Below are positions 48,001 through 54,437 of a stretch of DNA of 64,000 nt, in pieces. The notes under the pieces are model-generated. The model saw only the letters and a program-made list of their open reading frames with translations. It was not told where the DNA came from and ran no database searches. Position 1 is the first letter of the stretch, and the number at the start of each line of letters is the position of its first letter. The position numbers were made by a program, and so were the translations under genes. Source of the stretch: JAXMBN01 sp046349875 (GTDB lineage Bacteria > Planctomycetota > Planctomycetia > Pirellulales > Pirellulaceae); NCBI GenBank assembly GCA_046349875.1, contig JAXMBN010000012.1:84407-148406 (forward strand), read 5' to 3'.

Positions 48001-48436
48001 TTCGAATGGCCAGCAACATGATCTCGCCCATAATCGACGAAATGGGTGCCATGGCTGGAATAGCACTCTCGGGTAACTTCGAACGAGCCAACTGAAGTTT
48101 TTCCGCAACGATCTGTCGATCAACAAAAATGTTGGTCCCCCAGTCAAACTCAACCCAAACGATCGATAGTCCAATGGCAGATGAAGAACGTACGCGTTTG
48201 ACTCCTGTCGCGCCATTCATCAACAATTCGATGGGGCGTGTCACCAGCACTTCCACTTCTTCTGGTGCTAACCCCGCAGCCTCCGTCATGATCGTAACGG
48301 TCGGCCGATTCAAATCGGGAAACACATCGATGGGCATCGATTGAAATAGCGTTGCACCATAGACCGCAACGACCAGCGATAGCACCAGGATCAATAAACG
48401 ATGGAGCAAAGAAAAACGAATAATTGCGTTGAGCAT
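45026..48436 (-). CDS. Heavy-metal RND efflux pump (CzcA/CusA family)
   Basis: An 1136-residue HME-type RND transporter. The ATG at 48436 lies in GAGGTGATGTGATG, where AGGTG is a good ribosome site; a GTG one codon earlier is possible. The N-terminus (IIRFSLLHRLLILVLSLVVA; SMPIDVFPDLNRPTVTI) and pore-domain AGLAPEEVEVLVTRPIE are typical of CzcA/CusA. Helix 4 carries the charged set IGDLVDDSIVDIENIHRRLR, with more Asp residues than in HAE pumps. The periplasmic loop has an acidic insertion near 270-300. It begins just 5 bases from the stop of the double-module adaptor and is the last gene of the metal operon. Confidence 0.92.
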   Translation of the reverse strand: MLNAIIRFSLLHRLLILVLSLVVAVYGATLFQSMPIDVFPDLNRPTVTIMTEAAGLAPEEVEVLVTRPIELLMNGATGVKRVRSSSAIGLSIVWVEFDWGTNIFVDRQIVAEKLQLARSKLPESAIPAMAPISSIMGEIMLLAIRSDTVPESADAREALAMELRTLGEFTVRNRLLAVEGVSQVTVMGGTLKQYQVITSPTRLSSRNVTLAQLTEAAAKANVIAGGGVMERGERESLLRIQGQSLTIEEIAATPVIWREGVPIRIRDVADVRLGGPIKRGDGAALIKVENDVDFAWKHPDEYATSSLLKASGEEDDRNDLHAASSIRGGKAVLLTIQKQPEADTVELDRRIAKVLESLERELPNGITIESDIFRQSHFIEAAVENVSEAVRDGAVWVVIILFLMMGSFRTSISSLTSMPLSILLTILVFHYWGITINTMTLGGIAVAIGDLVDDSIVDIENIHRRLRENSLLPKEQQMTALEVIYQASSEVRNSIVYATLIVTLVVTPLFALSGLEGRLFAPLGIAYIISLGSSLIVSLTFTPVLASFLLPNSKMIREGRDPLLLRWLKLGDERILRWSLHHPRVVLGLSTALVVGSCLTLPWMGGEFLPPFNEGTATVNLRLEPGTSLLESQRIASRVERILLEIPEVLSVARRTGRAEMDEHAEGVHNTEFEVRFAPHKIAKEGVGATVMRAIPIVHLASYEYQGRPQAVVFEDLRDRISNIPGAAVNVGQPISHRLDHMMSGIRAQVAVKIFGPDLRELRTAAFDVQAKMQAVPGVVDLQIEPQTEISQIRLIVKREEAARYGLAPGDVAEWLQTAFKGKTVSQVIEEDKYFDLVVWYDEASRANPRVLQETIVETPSGQQVALSQVAEVLDTTGPNALNRENVQRRIVVMCNVQGRDLSSVVRDIRESLADIESNLTALPGEYFIDYSGQFEAQQEAGRRLMILALLSLVGVMMVLKQAVGSWRSAFQVMANVPLAAFGAILILLMLNRPSWEAFAEQAWYLWPMVWIQATHLSLAHWVGFITLIGIVSRNGIMMISHYHHLMEVEREPFGIEMIVRGSLERLSPVMMTAMTSFIGLIPLLFGAGDPGKEILHPMAIVLFGGMFFSTLLDQLVTPCLFYMFGGPRSAENGDR

Positions 48437-48440
48437 CACA

Positions 48441-50669
48441 TCACCTCAATGCCGAGAATGCCGATTGAAGTTTAGGAGCTCCCTGAATCACGATGGTTTC
48501 GCCTTCGTGCAGCCCCAACTGAACCTCGACGCGATCTGCATTCGCCTTTCCAATGCTTACCCGTCGCCGTTCAAATCGATCCGGATCCTTCTCCGCAAAG
48601 ACAAACCAGTTCATACCATCGCGAACCAATGCCGTACGAGGAACGGTAAGCGTCCTGCGAGTTGCATCCATGGGTTGCAAAACGGTAACCATCATCCCTT
48701 GCCGCAATAGGACATCTTTGGGAGCCTTCAGAATTTCAAGCCAAAGAGTTCTCGTTCGCGTAGTCTCTTCGATGGTGGGGCTTCGCCGAACAATTCGGGT
48801 TGGAAAATGAATCTCAGGATTGGCCAACAGTTGCGTCGTTCCTTCAGCATCGAGCTCGATGCGGTCAACTTCATTGATCGGCACTTTGGCTTCAATCCAT
48901 GTGGCTTCGAGATTCTGTATTTCAAGAAGCGTTTGGTTACCTGCCACCGTTTGCCCAAGTACGCAATTCAATCGTGCCACCGCTCCGTCGATTGGGGATC
49001 GAACAGTCAATGTCCTGGATAACTTCTTATCGTTAACAATCGTATCTATTTCGGATTCGCTCACGCCAAGAACTTGCAGCTGCTTCTTGGTAGAGTTCAT
49101 GCGAGCCTCCGCCAGATCGGCAGCGCCTCGTTCTTCGATGAGCGTTCGCAAGGGAACGGTATCGCTCCCCGCTGATTCCAAGAGGCGAACACGCCCTCGA
49201 AGCAAATGAGCATTCAGCGCGTTTTGCAAAAGCTCCAGTTGCATCCCTTGCAATTCGCTACCAAATAACTCAAGTAGCACATCGCCTTGCCGTACCACAG
49301 TCCCCGGCAATACATGGATCGCCCGCACATTGGCTTTGATCTGCGCTGTTACCGTAGCTCGATTTTCAGGCGGCAAGCCAACCACACCAGGAATATTCCA
49401 CGTTGGCTGAAATGCTTGGACTTCCACTTTGGCGAGCTCGATTCCGAGACTCTTTCGAGTTTGCGCACCAAGCTGCAAACTCTCTAGAAAAAATAGACTT
49501 GATAGTTCATGGCCGCCTTGGATAACAACGCGGTCGCCTGGAAAAACACTTCCAACAAGCACTTCGATTTCGTGGCTTCCCACAGCTGTACGATCACTCA
49601 AATAAACATTTCGTTTGCGATACTCCGCCCCCTCTTTCTTTGAGGCTTCTTCAACGAAAACATAGTTGTGAATCCCATCGCTATAGACCGATGACCGCGG
49701 AACCACCACTTTTCGAGCTTGTTTCCCAACTTGAATGATTGCACTGCCCGTTCGCCCGGGCATTAACGATGGGCTTGTAAACTTGGCCCAAGCCCATGCG
49801 TTCTTAGTGATAGGATCAAGATTTACATCAAGAAAATCGATTTGTGCATCAACGGAATTCCCTGATCCCAGCCAGTGAAAGGTCACCGGTTGCCCCACCT
49901 TCACTCGAAAGAGATCCTTTTCCAAGAGCTTGATCTTCGCCCATAGGATTCGGCTATCTGCGATTTCGAAAAGATGCTCATCCGCTTCAACATACTTTCC
50001 TTCCGCCAAGTCGTTATGGAGGACCGTGCCATCGATCGTCGCCATGACCTTATACACGGTGGGTAAATTGGCAGTCTCCAATTCTTCCAGCGGAACATCA
50101 ATCATCGATGCACGGGCCCGAATCATGGTGAGCGATACCCGCGCTTGCTCGAGTGTATTCTCGAGATCCATAAGCCTTCGCACGGGAATACTACCCGTCG
50201 TGGCGGCTGGTCGCGTCGACTCGAGGATTTTCCTTGCAACCTGCTCTTCATTGCGTGCTTTTTCATACTCGTACTTGAGTAACTCAAGATCGCGACTCGA
50301 GAGTTCAGCCAATACCTGTCCCTTCCGAACAGCATCACCTGGCTTTACATGGAGTTTGACGATTCTTCCAGCCAATTGCGCCGATACAAAAGAATAGGCA
50401 TCCCAGGGAAGTGTCGTTTCCGCATACGCTTCAATCGACTCTTCGACGCTTTTCGCCATTACTTCGGTAGCTCGAACTCCAATGGCCTGACGCGCCTGGT
50501 TCGAAAGAACAACTCGCCCCGCAGCAACATCCACTTGGACACCCTTGGTGGGCAATGGCTGATGCCCTTCGTGAGCGTAGGTTGCCTTGATCATCAACAA
50601 CGCAACCCAAAGACCCAAACAGGAAATGAGCCAATCCAATTGGGTTCGCGCACATTGGTTTTGCATCAT
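48441..50669 (-). CDS. Tandem double-module RND adaptor (CzcB/CusB-like)
   Basis: A 742-residue adaptor. The signal segment (LISCLGLWVALLMIKATYA) is followed by HEGHQPLPTKG, a His-bearing N-terminus. Two complete adaptor modules follow. Module 1 (about 45-395) has SAQLAGRIVKLHVKPGDAVR and VMATIDGTVLHNDLAEGKYV. Module 2 (about 400-742) has TAQIKANVRAIHVLPGTVVR and VRSPIDGAVARLNCVLGQTV. Each has lipoyl halves, a short hairpin and a beta-barrel (RTGSAIIQVGKQARKVVVPR; RQGMMVTVLQPMDATRRTLT). Normal CzcB/CusB proteins are 400-520 residues with one module. It ends 5 bases before the pump start. Six adaptors normally surround an RND trimer; three of these doubles would supply the same number. Confidence 0.9.
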   Translation of the reverse strand: MMQNQCARTQLDWLISCLGLWVALLMIKATYAHEGHQPLPTKGVQVDVAAGRVVLSNQARQAIGVRATEVMAKSVEESIEAYAETTLPWDAYSFVSAQLAGRIVKLHVKPGDAVRKGQVLAELSSRDLELLKYEYEKARNEEQVARKILESTRPAATTGSIPVRRLMDLENTLEQARVSLTMIRARASMIDVPLEELETANLPTVYKVMATIDGTVLHNDLAEGKYVEADEHLFEIADSRILWAKIKLLEKDLFRVKVGQPVTFHWLGSGNSVDAQIDFLDVNLDPITKNAWAWAKFTSPSLMPGRTGSAIIQVGKQARKVVVPRSSVYSDGIHNYVFVEEASKKEGAEYRKRNVYLSDRTAVGSHEIEVLVGSVFPGDRVVIQGGHELSSLFFLESLQLGAQTRKSLGIELAKVEVQAFQPTWNIPGVVGLPPENRATVTAQIKANVRAIHVLPGTVVRQGDVLLELFGSELQGMQLELLQNALNAHLLRGRVRLLESAGSDTVPLRTLIEERGAADLAEARMNSTKKQLQVLGVSESEIDTIVNDKKLSRTLTVRSPIDGAVARLNCVLGQTVAGNQTLLEIQNLEATWIEAKVPINEVDRIELDAEGTTQLLANPEIHFPTRIVRRSPTIEETTRTRTLWLEILKAPKDVLLRQGMMVTVLQPMDATRRTLTVPRTALVRDGMNWFVFAEKDPDRFERRRVSIGKANADRVEVQLGLHEGETIVIQGAPKLQSAFSALR

Positions 50670-50727
50670 CGCAACCTACGCTTTCACGAATTCAGAGTCA
50701 GCCTTCCGCCATACCTGTCCAATGCGA

Positions 50728-51621
50728 TCACTTCGCTTTGACGAAGGATTCGGGTGACGGCAGGGGATCACTCGAACCCTTTGCCATCTTCACAAACTCA
50801 TCCACACAGGGCGGACAACAAAACTCATAGCTCTTGCCATCCACGATCCAAGTAAACTTGGGATTCGCTTTCGTTTCTGTAATAGGGCAGATCCGGTCGC
50901 CCGCTTTCGGATGCATATCATGCGACGACTTGATCCCTTTGAACTTGAGTGTGGCGGTCGTATTTCCATTGGCCTGTATATCGGCCTCGGTGTAACGCCC
51001 TCCTGGCTTTAGATAGAGATCGCGCTCGGCATCGTCAGCGAGTTTGGCTGGCATCGCGACACCACCATGATCCAATGCAGGAGTCTGAAATCCCAGTCGA
51101 AACCGTTCACCGTCGATGCGTACATTGGGAACAGTCACTTCCACCGACTTACCCACATACTCTGCAGGCAGCTTCCCAACAAACAGTGACGTTCGATTCG
51201 CTTGATCTCCATCTTGTGGTTGCGCCTCAAAGAGAATCTCATTCGATTCCGTATCGCCGATCGCCTTAATAAAGCCTTTCAGCGATTGACGTTCGATGTC
51301 GATGACTCGCGTCTCATCTTTCCCCAAGGTATACAATCGAACCGTACCATCTGCAGCAATCACGGCCTCGATGTGATAACTATCACGCCCGAGCGACACC
51401 ATGATCCCGCCGTGTTCACCGGGCTTGTGCCCATGCTCTGCAACCGTTGAATCATTCCCCTCCTGCAACGGCGGTAACGGAGCATCACTCGTCTTGAGCG
51501 AAGTGCTTGCCTGCTGTCCTGCCGAAGGAGTGGAAACCCCCTTGGGGTCGCATCCCAACCCAACCATCATGCCCATCGCAAGTGGTAGGAATGCCCATGG
51601 ATAGAATCGTTTCAATCGCAT
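50728..51621 (-). CDS. Metal-binding lipoprotein with C-terminal Cys motif
   Basis: A 297-residue lipoprotein; ATG at 51621 after a strong Shine-Dalgarno (AAAGGAGTG). The lipobox VGLGC places the lipidated Cys at residue 24. A His-rich segment follows (EHGHKPGEHGG), and a middle region with Ig-like beta strands is about 150 residues long. The C-terminus (about 240-280) has ICPITETKAN and FCCPPCVDEFVKMAK, a TRASH/YHS-type Cys cluster likely to bind metal; the same CCPPC occurs in the next gene. It is in the mer-type operon, 58 bases upstream of the adaptor. Confidence 0.82.
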   Translation of the reverse strand: MRLKRFYPWAFLPLAMGMMVGLGCDPKGVSTPSAGQQASTSLKTSDAPLPPLQEGNDSTVAEHGHKPGEHGGIMVSLGRDSYHIEAVIAADGTVRLYTLGKDETRVIDIERQSLKGFIKAIGDTESNEILFEAQPQDGDQANRTSLFVGKLPAEYVGKSVEVTVPNVRIDGERFRLGFQTPALDHGGVAMPAKLADDAERDLYLKPGGRYTEADIQANGNTTATLKFKGIKSSHDMHPKAGDRICPITETKANPKFTWIVDGKSYEFCCPPCVDEFVKMAKGSSDPLPSPESFVKAK

Positions 51622-51634
51622 CTTGATCACTCCT

Positions 51635-52099
51635 TTACTTCTTGTTGAGAAATGCTTCGTACCGATCATCGAGCATACTGAGAAACTTCTCTGGATCTAC
51701 CGCCATTTTCTTGATGCACGGTGGACAACAAACATATACCAGTTGCCCCTCCACGACCGAGTGCTTCGACTCTGCAGATACATCATTGTCCGTCATGACC
51801 AAACACGTTCCTTGAGCCTGCGCCAACCGAGCTCGGATCGTCGCTACGTGCTTTGCATCCACCTTGGATTTCAAACACGCTTCACAGCAAAGATAGAAAA
51901 CCTCTTTGGTATCGGGATCGGTCATCTTGATGGGCTTTCCATGAGCCCCCAACTTCTCTCCAGTGACCGGACAAATCGCCTGCACCGCAATGCGCAATCG
52001 CTCGCGGCGTTCTTGCGGACTTTCCTTCTGGGGCTCTTGAGCAACTACTGAGTGCAAAAGACTTCCAAGGACAAACAACACGCTCCAAATTTCTTTCAT
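51635..52099 (-). CDS. Exported protein with two TRASH/YHS-like Cys clusters
   Basis: A 154-residue protein; ATG at 52099 after GGAGATAGG. Signal peptide MKEIWSVLFVLGSLLHSVVA. Two Cys clusters follow: ICPVTGEKLG with FYLCCEACLKSK, and GTCLVMTDND with VYVCCPPCIKKMA. This duplicates the single C-terminal cluster of the following lipoprotein. It should bind soft metal ions in the periplasm, either as a chaperone to the RND pump or as a buffer. It ends 13 bases before the lipoprotein gene, so translation is probably coupled. Confidence 0.82.
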   Translation of the reverse strand: MKEIWSVLFVLGSLLHSVVAQEPQKESPQERRERLRIAVQAICPVTGEKLGAHGKPIKMTDPDTKEVFYLCCEACLKSKVDAKHVATIRARLAQAQGTCLVMTDNDVSAESKHSVVEGQLVYVCCPPCIKKMAVDPEKFLSMLDDRYEAFLNKK

Positions 52100-52419
52100 G
52101 AGACCTATCTCCAAGTGCGAGTATTCATTTTCAAAATGAGGCCGATCATCACCAAAGACCTGCATCGATAGGATGAAAGGACCACTCAAAAAGTCAGTTT
52201 TAGGTGCCCCATCTCCATGATGCATGGCACGGAACGATGGATCGCTTCGTGATCCTTCGCTAGAGGTTGAACCGCGTCTTGAAACGTCGTTGCTCGAATC
52301 TTAAATCGATTCCAAGCATCTCGATCCAATCCTACGATTGGTTCATCAACGACGATCCAATAGATCGCTGGACGATTCGTAGGCCGCACGGATCAACAAG
52401 AAAGATTGTGGCCAACTCG
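52100..52419 (-). other. Gap in metal operon with a possible small ORF
   Basis: These 320 bases separate the small Cys-rich gene from the TRASH-type gene. A GTG-started frame at 52186-52389 (67 codons; YWIVVDEPIVGLDRDAWNRF, ending GHLKLTF) has gene-like amino-acid content, but no homology I recognise. It is in the same frame as the upstream Cys-rich gene, separated by TGA codons. It might be a small gene or decayed sequence. No terminator was seen, so the operon may continue through it. Confidence 0.3.
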
Positions 52420-52866
52420 TCACTCGCGACGAATGCAATACCACACTAGTAAAGAAGAGCCACCAAATGATTCCGGTCCCCGTGCTATCCCGAGAACAGC
52501 GGCAGAGCTCAATCGATGGTGAATGGACGGCAAACCATCGTGCCAATCGCAAGAAAGTTCAGCAACCTTCCCGCCTTTATTTTCAGGCCTTGCCGCCTGA
52601 ACATGCTTTGCACAATGGCAACCAGGCAATTGCCAACTCGGATCTTGAACTGGCTTGGTTGTTCGCGAGCAGGCTACCGAATTTGAACTTTCGCGAGCTT
52701 TACATTTCGGACAATGCCCAACGGTCGCCCCACCTGCATCCTCCACCACCGATCGACTCACCCATTGAGTGACCGACCGAGTAAAACAGCAACAGGACAC
52801 CCCACCCAATAGCTGCCCGAATGCTACGGTGAGCATCAACAAGGACTTTGCGGTGAGACTTATCAT
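52420..52866 (-). CDS. Small exported Cys-rich protein
   Basis: A 148-residue protein; ATG at 52866 (MISLTAKSLLMLTVAFGQLL), a signal-like helix ending in GGVSCCCF with Cys 25-27, any of which could be lipid- or metal-bound. Further Cys pairs are HCPKCKA and LPGCHCAKH. The family is not one I recognise. Its Cys/His content and position between the HMA-MauE protein and the TRASH-type proteins point to metal binding in the envelope. Confidence 0.65.
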   Translation of the reverse strand: MISLTAKSLLMLTVAFGQLLGGVSCCCFTRSVTQWVSRSVVEDAGGATVGHCPKCKARESSNSVACSRTTKPVQDPSWQLPGCHCAKHVQAARPENKGGKVAELSCDWHDGLPSIHHRLSSAAVLGIARGPESFGGSSLLVWYCIRRE

Positions 52867-53017
52867 GATTGCATTCCGACTTGGTGATGACCTGCGGTCT
52901 TTCGAGCTGTCGATCCATCTCGAAATCGGCTCATCGAACTCTTGAATCATAGTTTTGAATCGACAAGGAAGCAACATCGTCTCGTGACGTTTGCCTCGAA
53001 TCCATGGTCAGTTGATC

Positions 53018-53779
53018 CTAAATGGCCATCATGGTTAGGGACATGGCAATCATTGCGCCATTTTCCACAATCGTGACGACCGAAATCGGTAGGTTGAATA
53101 CCGTACCTAAGCAGGCACATTGGATGGCTCGCTTTTGCCGAACCGCCGAAATCACTCCGATCAGCCCGGTAGACATGATCACAAAGGTAATCGCCTGCAC
53201 GAAGAACAGCTCGCTTTGTGTTAGAAAGAGGATTCCGATGGCAAGTTCGATCCATGGATATGCCAAACCATACCATCGCGATCGCTTGGCAATCACATCG
53301 TAGGTACTGAAGGCATCAGCGAATTTACCAATGTCTAGAAGCTTAAAGAACGCAAATCCGGTGAAGAAGAAACCCATGAAGTGGTTCATCACACGCATCC
53401 AGTGCCATTCACTTTGAGCCGTCTCCCAAAGTAAGGATGCCCCTAGAACATAACTGATCACCAACAATAGAGGCTTGTACGTGGAAAGCTTCCATTTGGC
53501 TCCCGATTCCTCTTGGTTTTGAGCTCGGTTGCTGGAAGAGTAGGGGACCTTGGCAATGGGCGACGATCCTTCCATGATTTGTCCGTCATATCCCGCTTGC
53601 CTTAGTAAATCGATCACATGCTGGGGATTCCCTGGCTGCGAAGCCTCAACGGTCAGCAGTTTATCGGGATGATCCCAGTCGATGGACCAACGCTGAATCC
53701 ACTTCACGGAATCCAGCTTGGGTTGCACCTTGGCTAGGCATCGCTTGCAGCTCAAGGTCGTTGAAAATTTCCAGGCCAT
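53018..53779 (-). CDS. HMA-MauE/DoxX-like fusion membrane protein
   Basis: A 253-residue protein; ATG at 53779 after AAGGAGAATGAAGAA. Residues 1-70 are a heavy-metal-associated (HMA) domain with CxxC (SCKRC, Cys 11 and 14) and the closing LLRQAGYDGQ typical of copper/mercury chaperones. After a polar linker, four helices follow from about 105 (LLLVISYVLGASLLW; FFFTGFAFFKLLDIG; IELAIGILFLTQSELFFV; FVIMSTGLIGVISAV). The CACLGT at 221-226 and final helix (LPISVVTIVENGAMIAMS) are characteristic of metal-operon MauE proteins. Such proteins are thought to move metal or thiol equivalents across the inner membrane. The start is 4 bases from the merR stop. Confidence 0.85.
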   Translation of the reverse strand: MAWKFSTTLSCKRCLAKVQPKLDSVKWIQRWSIDWDHPDKLLTVEASQPGNPQHVIDLLRQAGYDGQIMEGSSPIAKVPYSSSNRAQNQEESGAKWKLSTYKPLLLVISYVLGASLLWETAQSEWHWMRVMNHFMGFFFTGFAFFKLLDIGKFADAFSTYDVIAKRSRWYGLAYPWIELAIGILFLTQSELFFVQAITFVIMSTGLIGVISAVRQKRAIQCACLGTVFNLPISVVTIVENGAMIAMSLTMMAI

Positions 53780-53783
53780 TTCT

Positions 53784-54212
53784 TCATTCTCCTTGGTGTT
53801 TACAGGAAGTGGGTGACTCTGCAAGGGCTTCGATGATCGGACAGCCCGCAAGTGAACCTTTGCCCGAACAGCTGCGAACCAATTTCGACAACGTTGCCTC
53901 CATCCGAATCAGGTCCTGCAGTTTCTCGCGGATCATGACAAGCTTTTGTTGCGCTACCTCGCGCACTTCTTTGCGAGTTATGCCCGACTGCTCGGTCAAT
54001 GCTAAAAGCTCAGCGATTTCTTCAAGCGTGAATCCCAACTCTTGAGCTCGCTTGATAAATCGCACTCGAGCAATGACCGATTCGGGATACTCACGAAACG
54101 CTGTCCTCATTGCCTTAGGCTGTTCGATCAACCCACGGCGTTCGTAATAGCGAATCGTCTCGACCCCCACTCCGGCCGCCGCAGCTATCTTACTGATCGT
54201 CCAACGCATCAT
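53784..54212 (-). CDS. MerR-family metal regulator
   Basis: A 142-residue regulator; ATG at 54212 after GGAGGG. The winged helix is TISKIAAAAGVGVETIRYYERRGLIEQP-like, with RVRFIKRAQELGFTLEEIAE before the dimer helix. C-terminal metal residues are Cys115 and Cys124 (RSC and AGCPII), spaced as Cys117 and Cys126 of MerR, plus Cys137. The third MerR ligand, Cys82 in the THCEE turn, is absent; the aligned stretch reads TEQSGITRKE and is two residues longer. The operator ahead of it is strongly mer-like. It is the first gene of the metal operon and should autoregulate it. Confidence 0.88.
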   Translation of the reverse strand: MMRWTISKIAAAAGVGVETIRYYERRGLIEQPKAMRTAFREYPESVIARVRFIKRAQELGFTLEEIAELLALTEQSGITRKEVREVAQQKLVMIREKLQDLIRMEATLSKLVRSCSGKGSLAGCPIIEALAESPTSCKHQGE

Positions 54213-54231
54213 CGTGAAGCCCTCCAAGGAT

Positions 54232-54263
54232 ATTATCGACTCCGTACTATGGTACGGAGTCAA
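54232..54263 (-). promoter_or_regulatory. mer-type promoter/operator of the metal operon
   Basis: On the minus strand the -35 TTGACT (54263-54258) and -10 GATAAT (54237-54232) are 20 bases apart, the long spacing used by MerR-type activators. The spacer is filled by a perfect inverted repeat, GACTCCGTAC/GTACGGAGTC (54238-54261, 4-base centre). This closely resembles the merOP arms (ACTCCGTAC...GTACGGA) I recall for Tn21/Tn501. Transcription would start near 54225, just ahead of merR. Confidence 0.85.
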
Positions 54264-54305
54264 GCAAGGTTTTGAAAATCTTTTCCAGCTGGGATTGGAG
54301 GGCCC

Positions 54306-54355
54306 AAAAAAGAAAAGCGATCACGTCGCCGCCAACCCATGCGCAACGTGATCGC
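54306..54355 (-). terminator. Intrinsic terminator of the M56-DUF1559 operon
   Basis: On the minus strand a perfect 10-bp stem (GCGATCACGT with ACGTGATCGC; 54346-54355 and 54317-54326) with a loop of 19 bases is followed by TTTTCTTTTTT. It lies about 85 bases past the M56 gene stop and isolates it from the mer-type promoter. Confidence 0.85.
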
Positions 54356-54437
54356 CTGATACTGGAACGAGGGATGGCCGTCCACAAGCCCAGTGATTCG
54401 TCGTATGAAAGCCTTCGAAGCCTATTGGTAGATTGGC

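Noticed and set aside
52467..52772. Plus-strand open frame of 101 codons in the metal operon
   Set aside because: It is antisense to the signal-bearing Cys-rich gene and shows no motif of its own.
53784..54212. Reading the MerR gene and operon as a classical mercury resistance operon
   Set aside because: merA, merT and merP are absent and MerR Cys82 is missing, so only the operator is mer-like.
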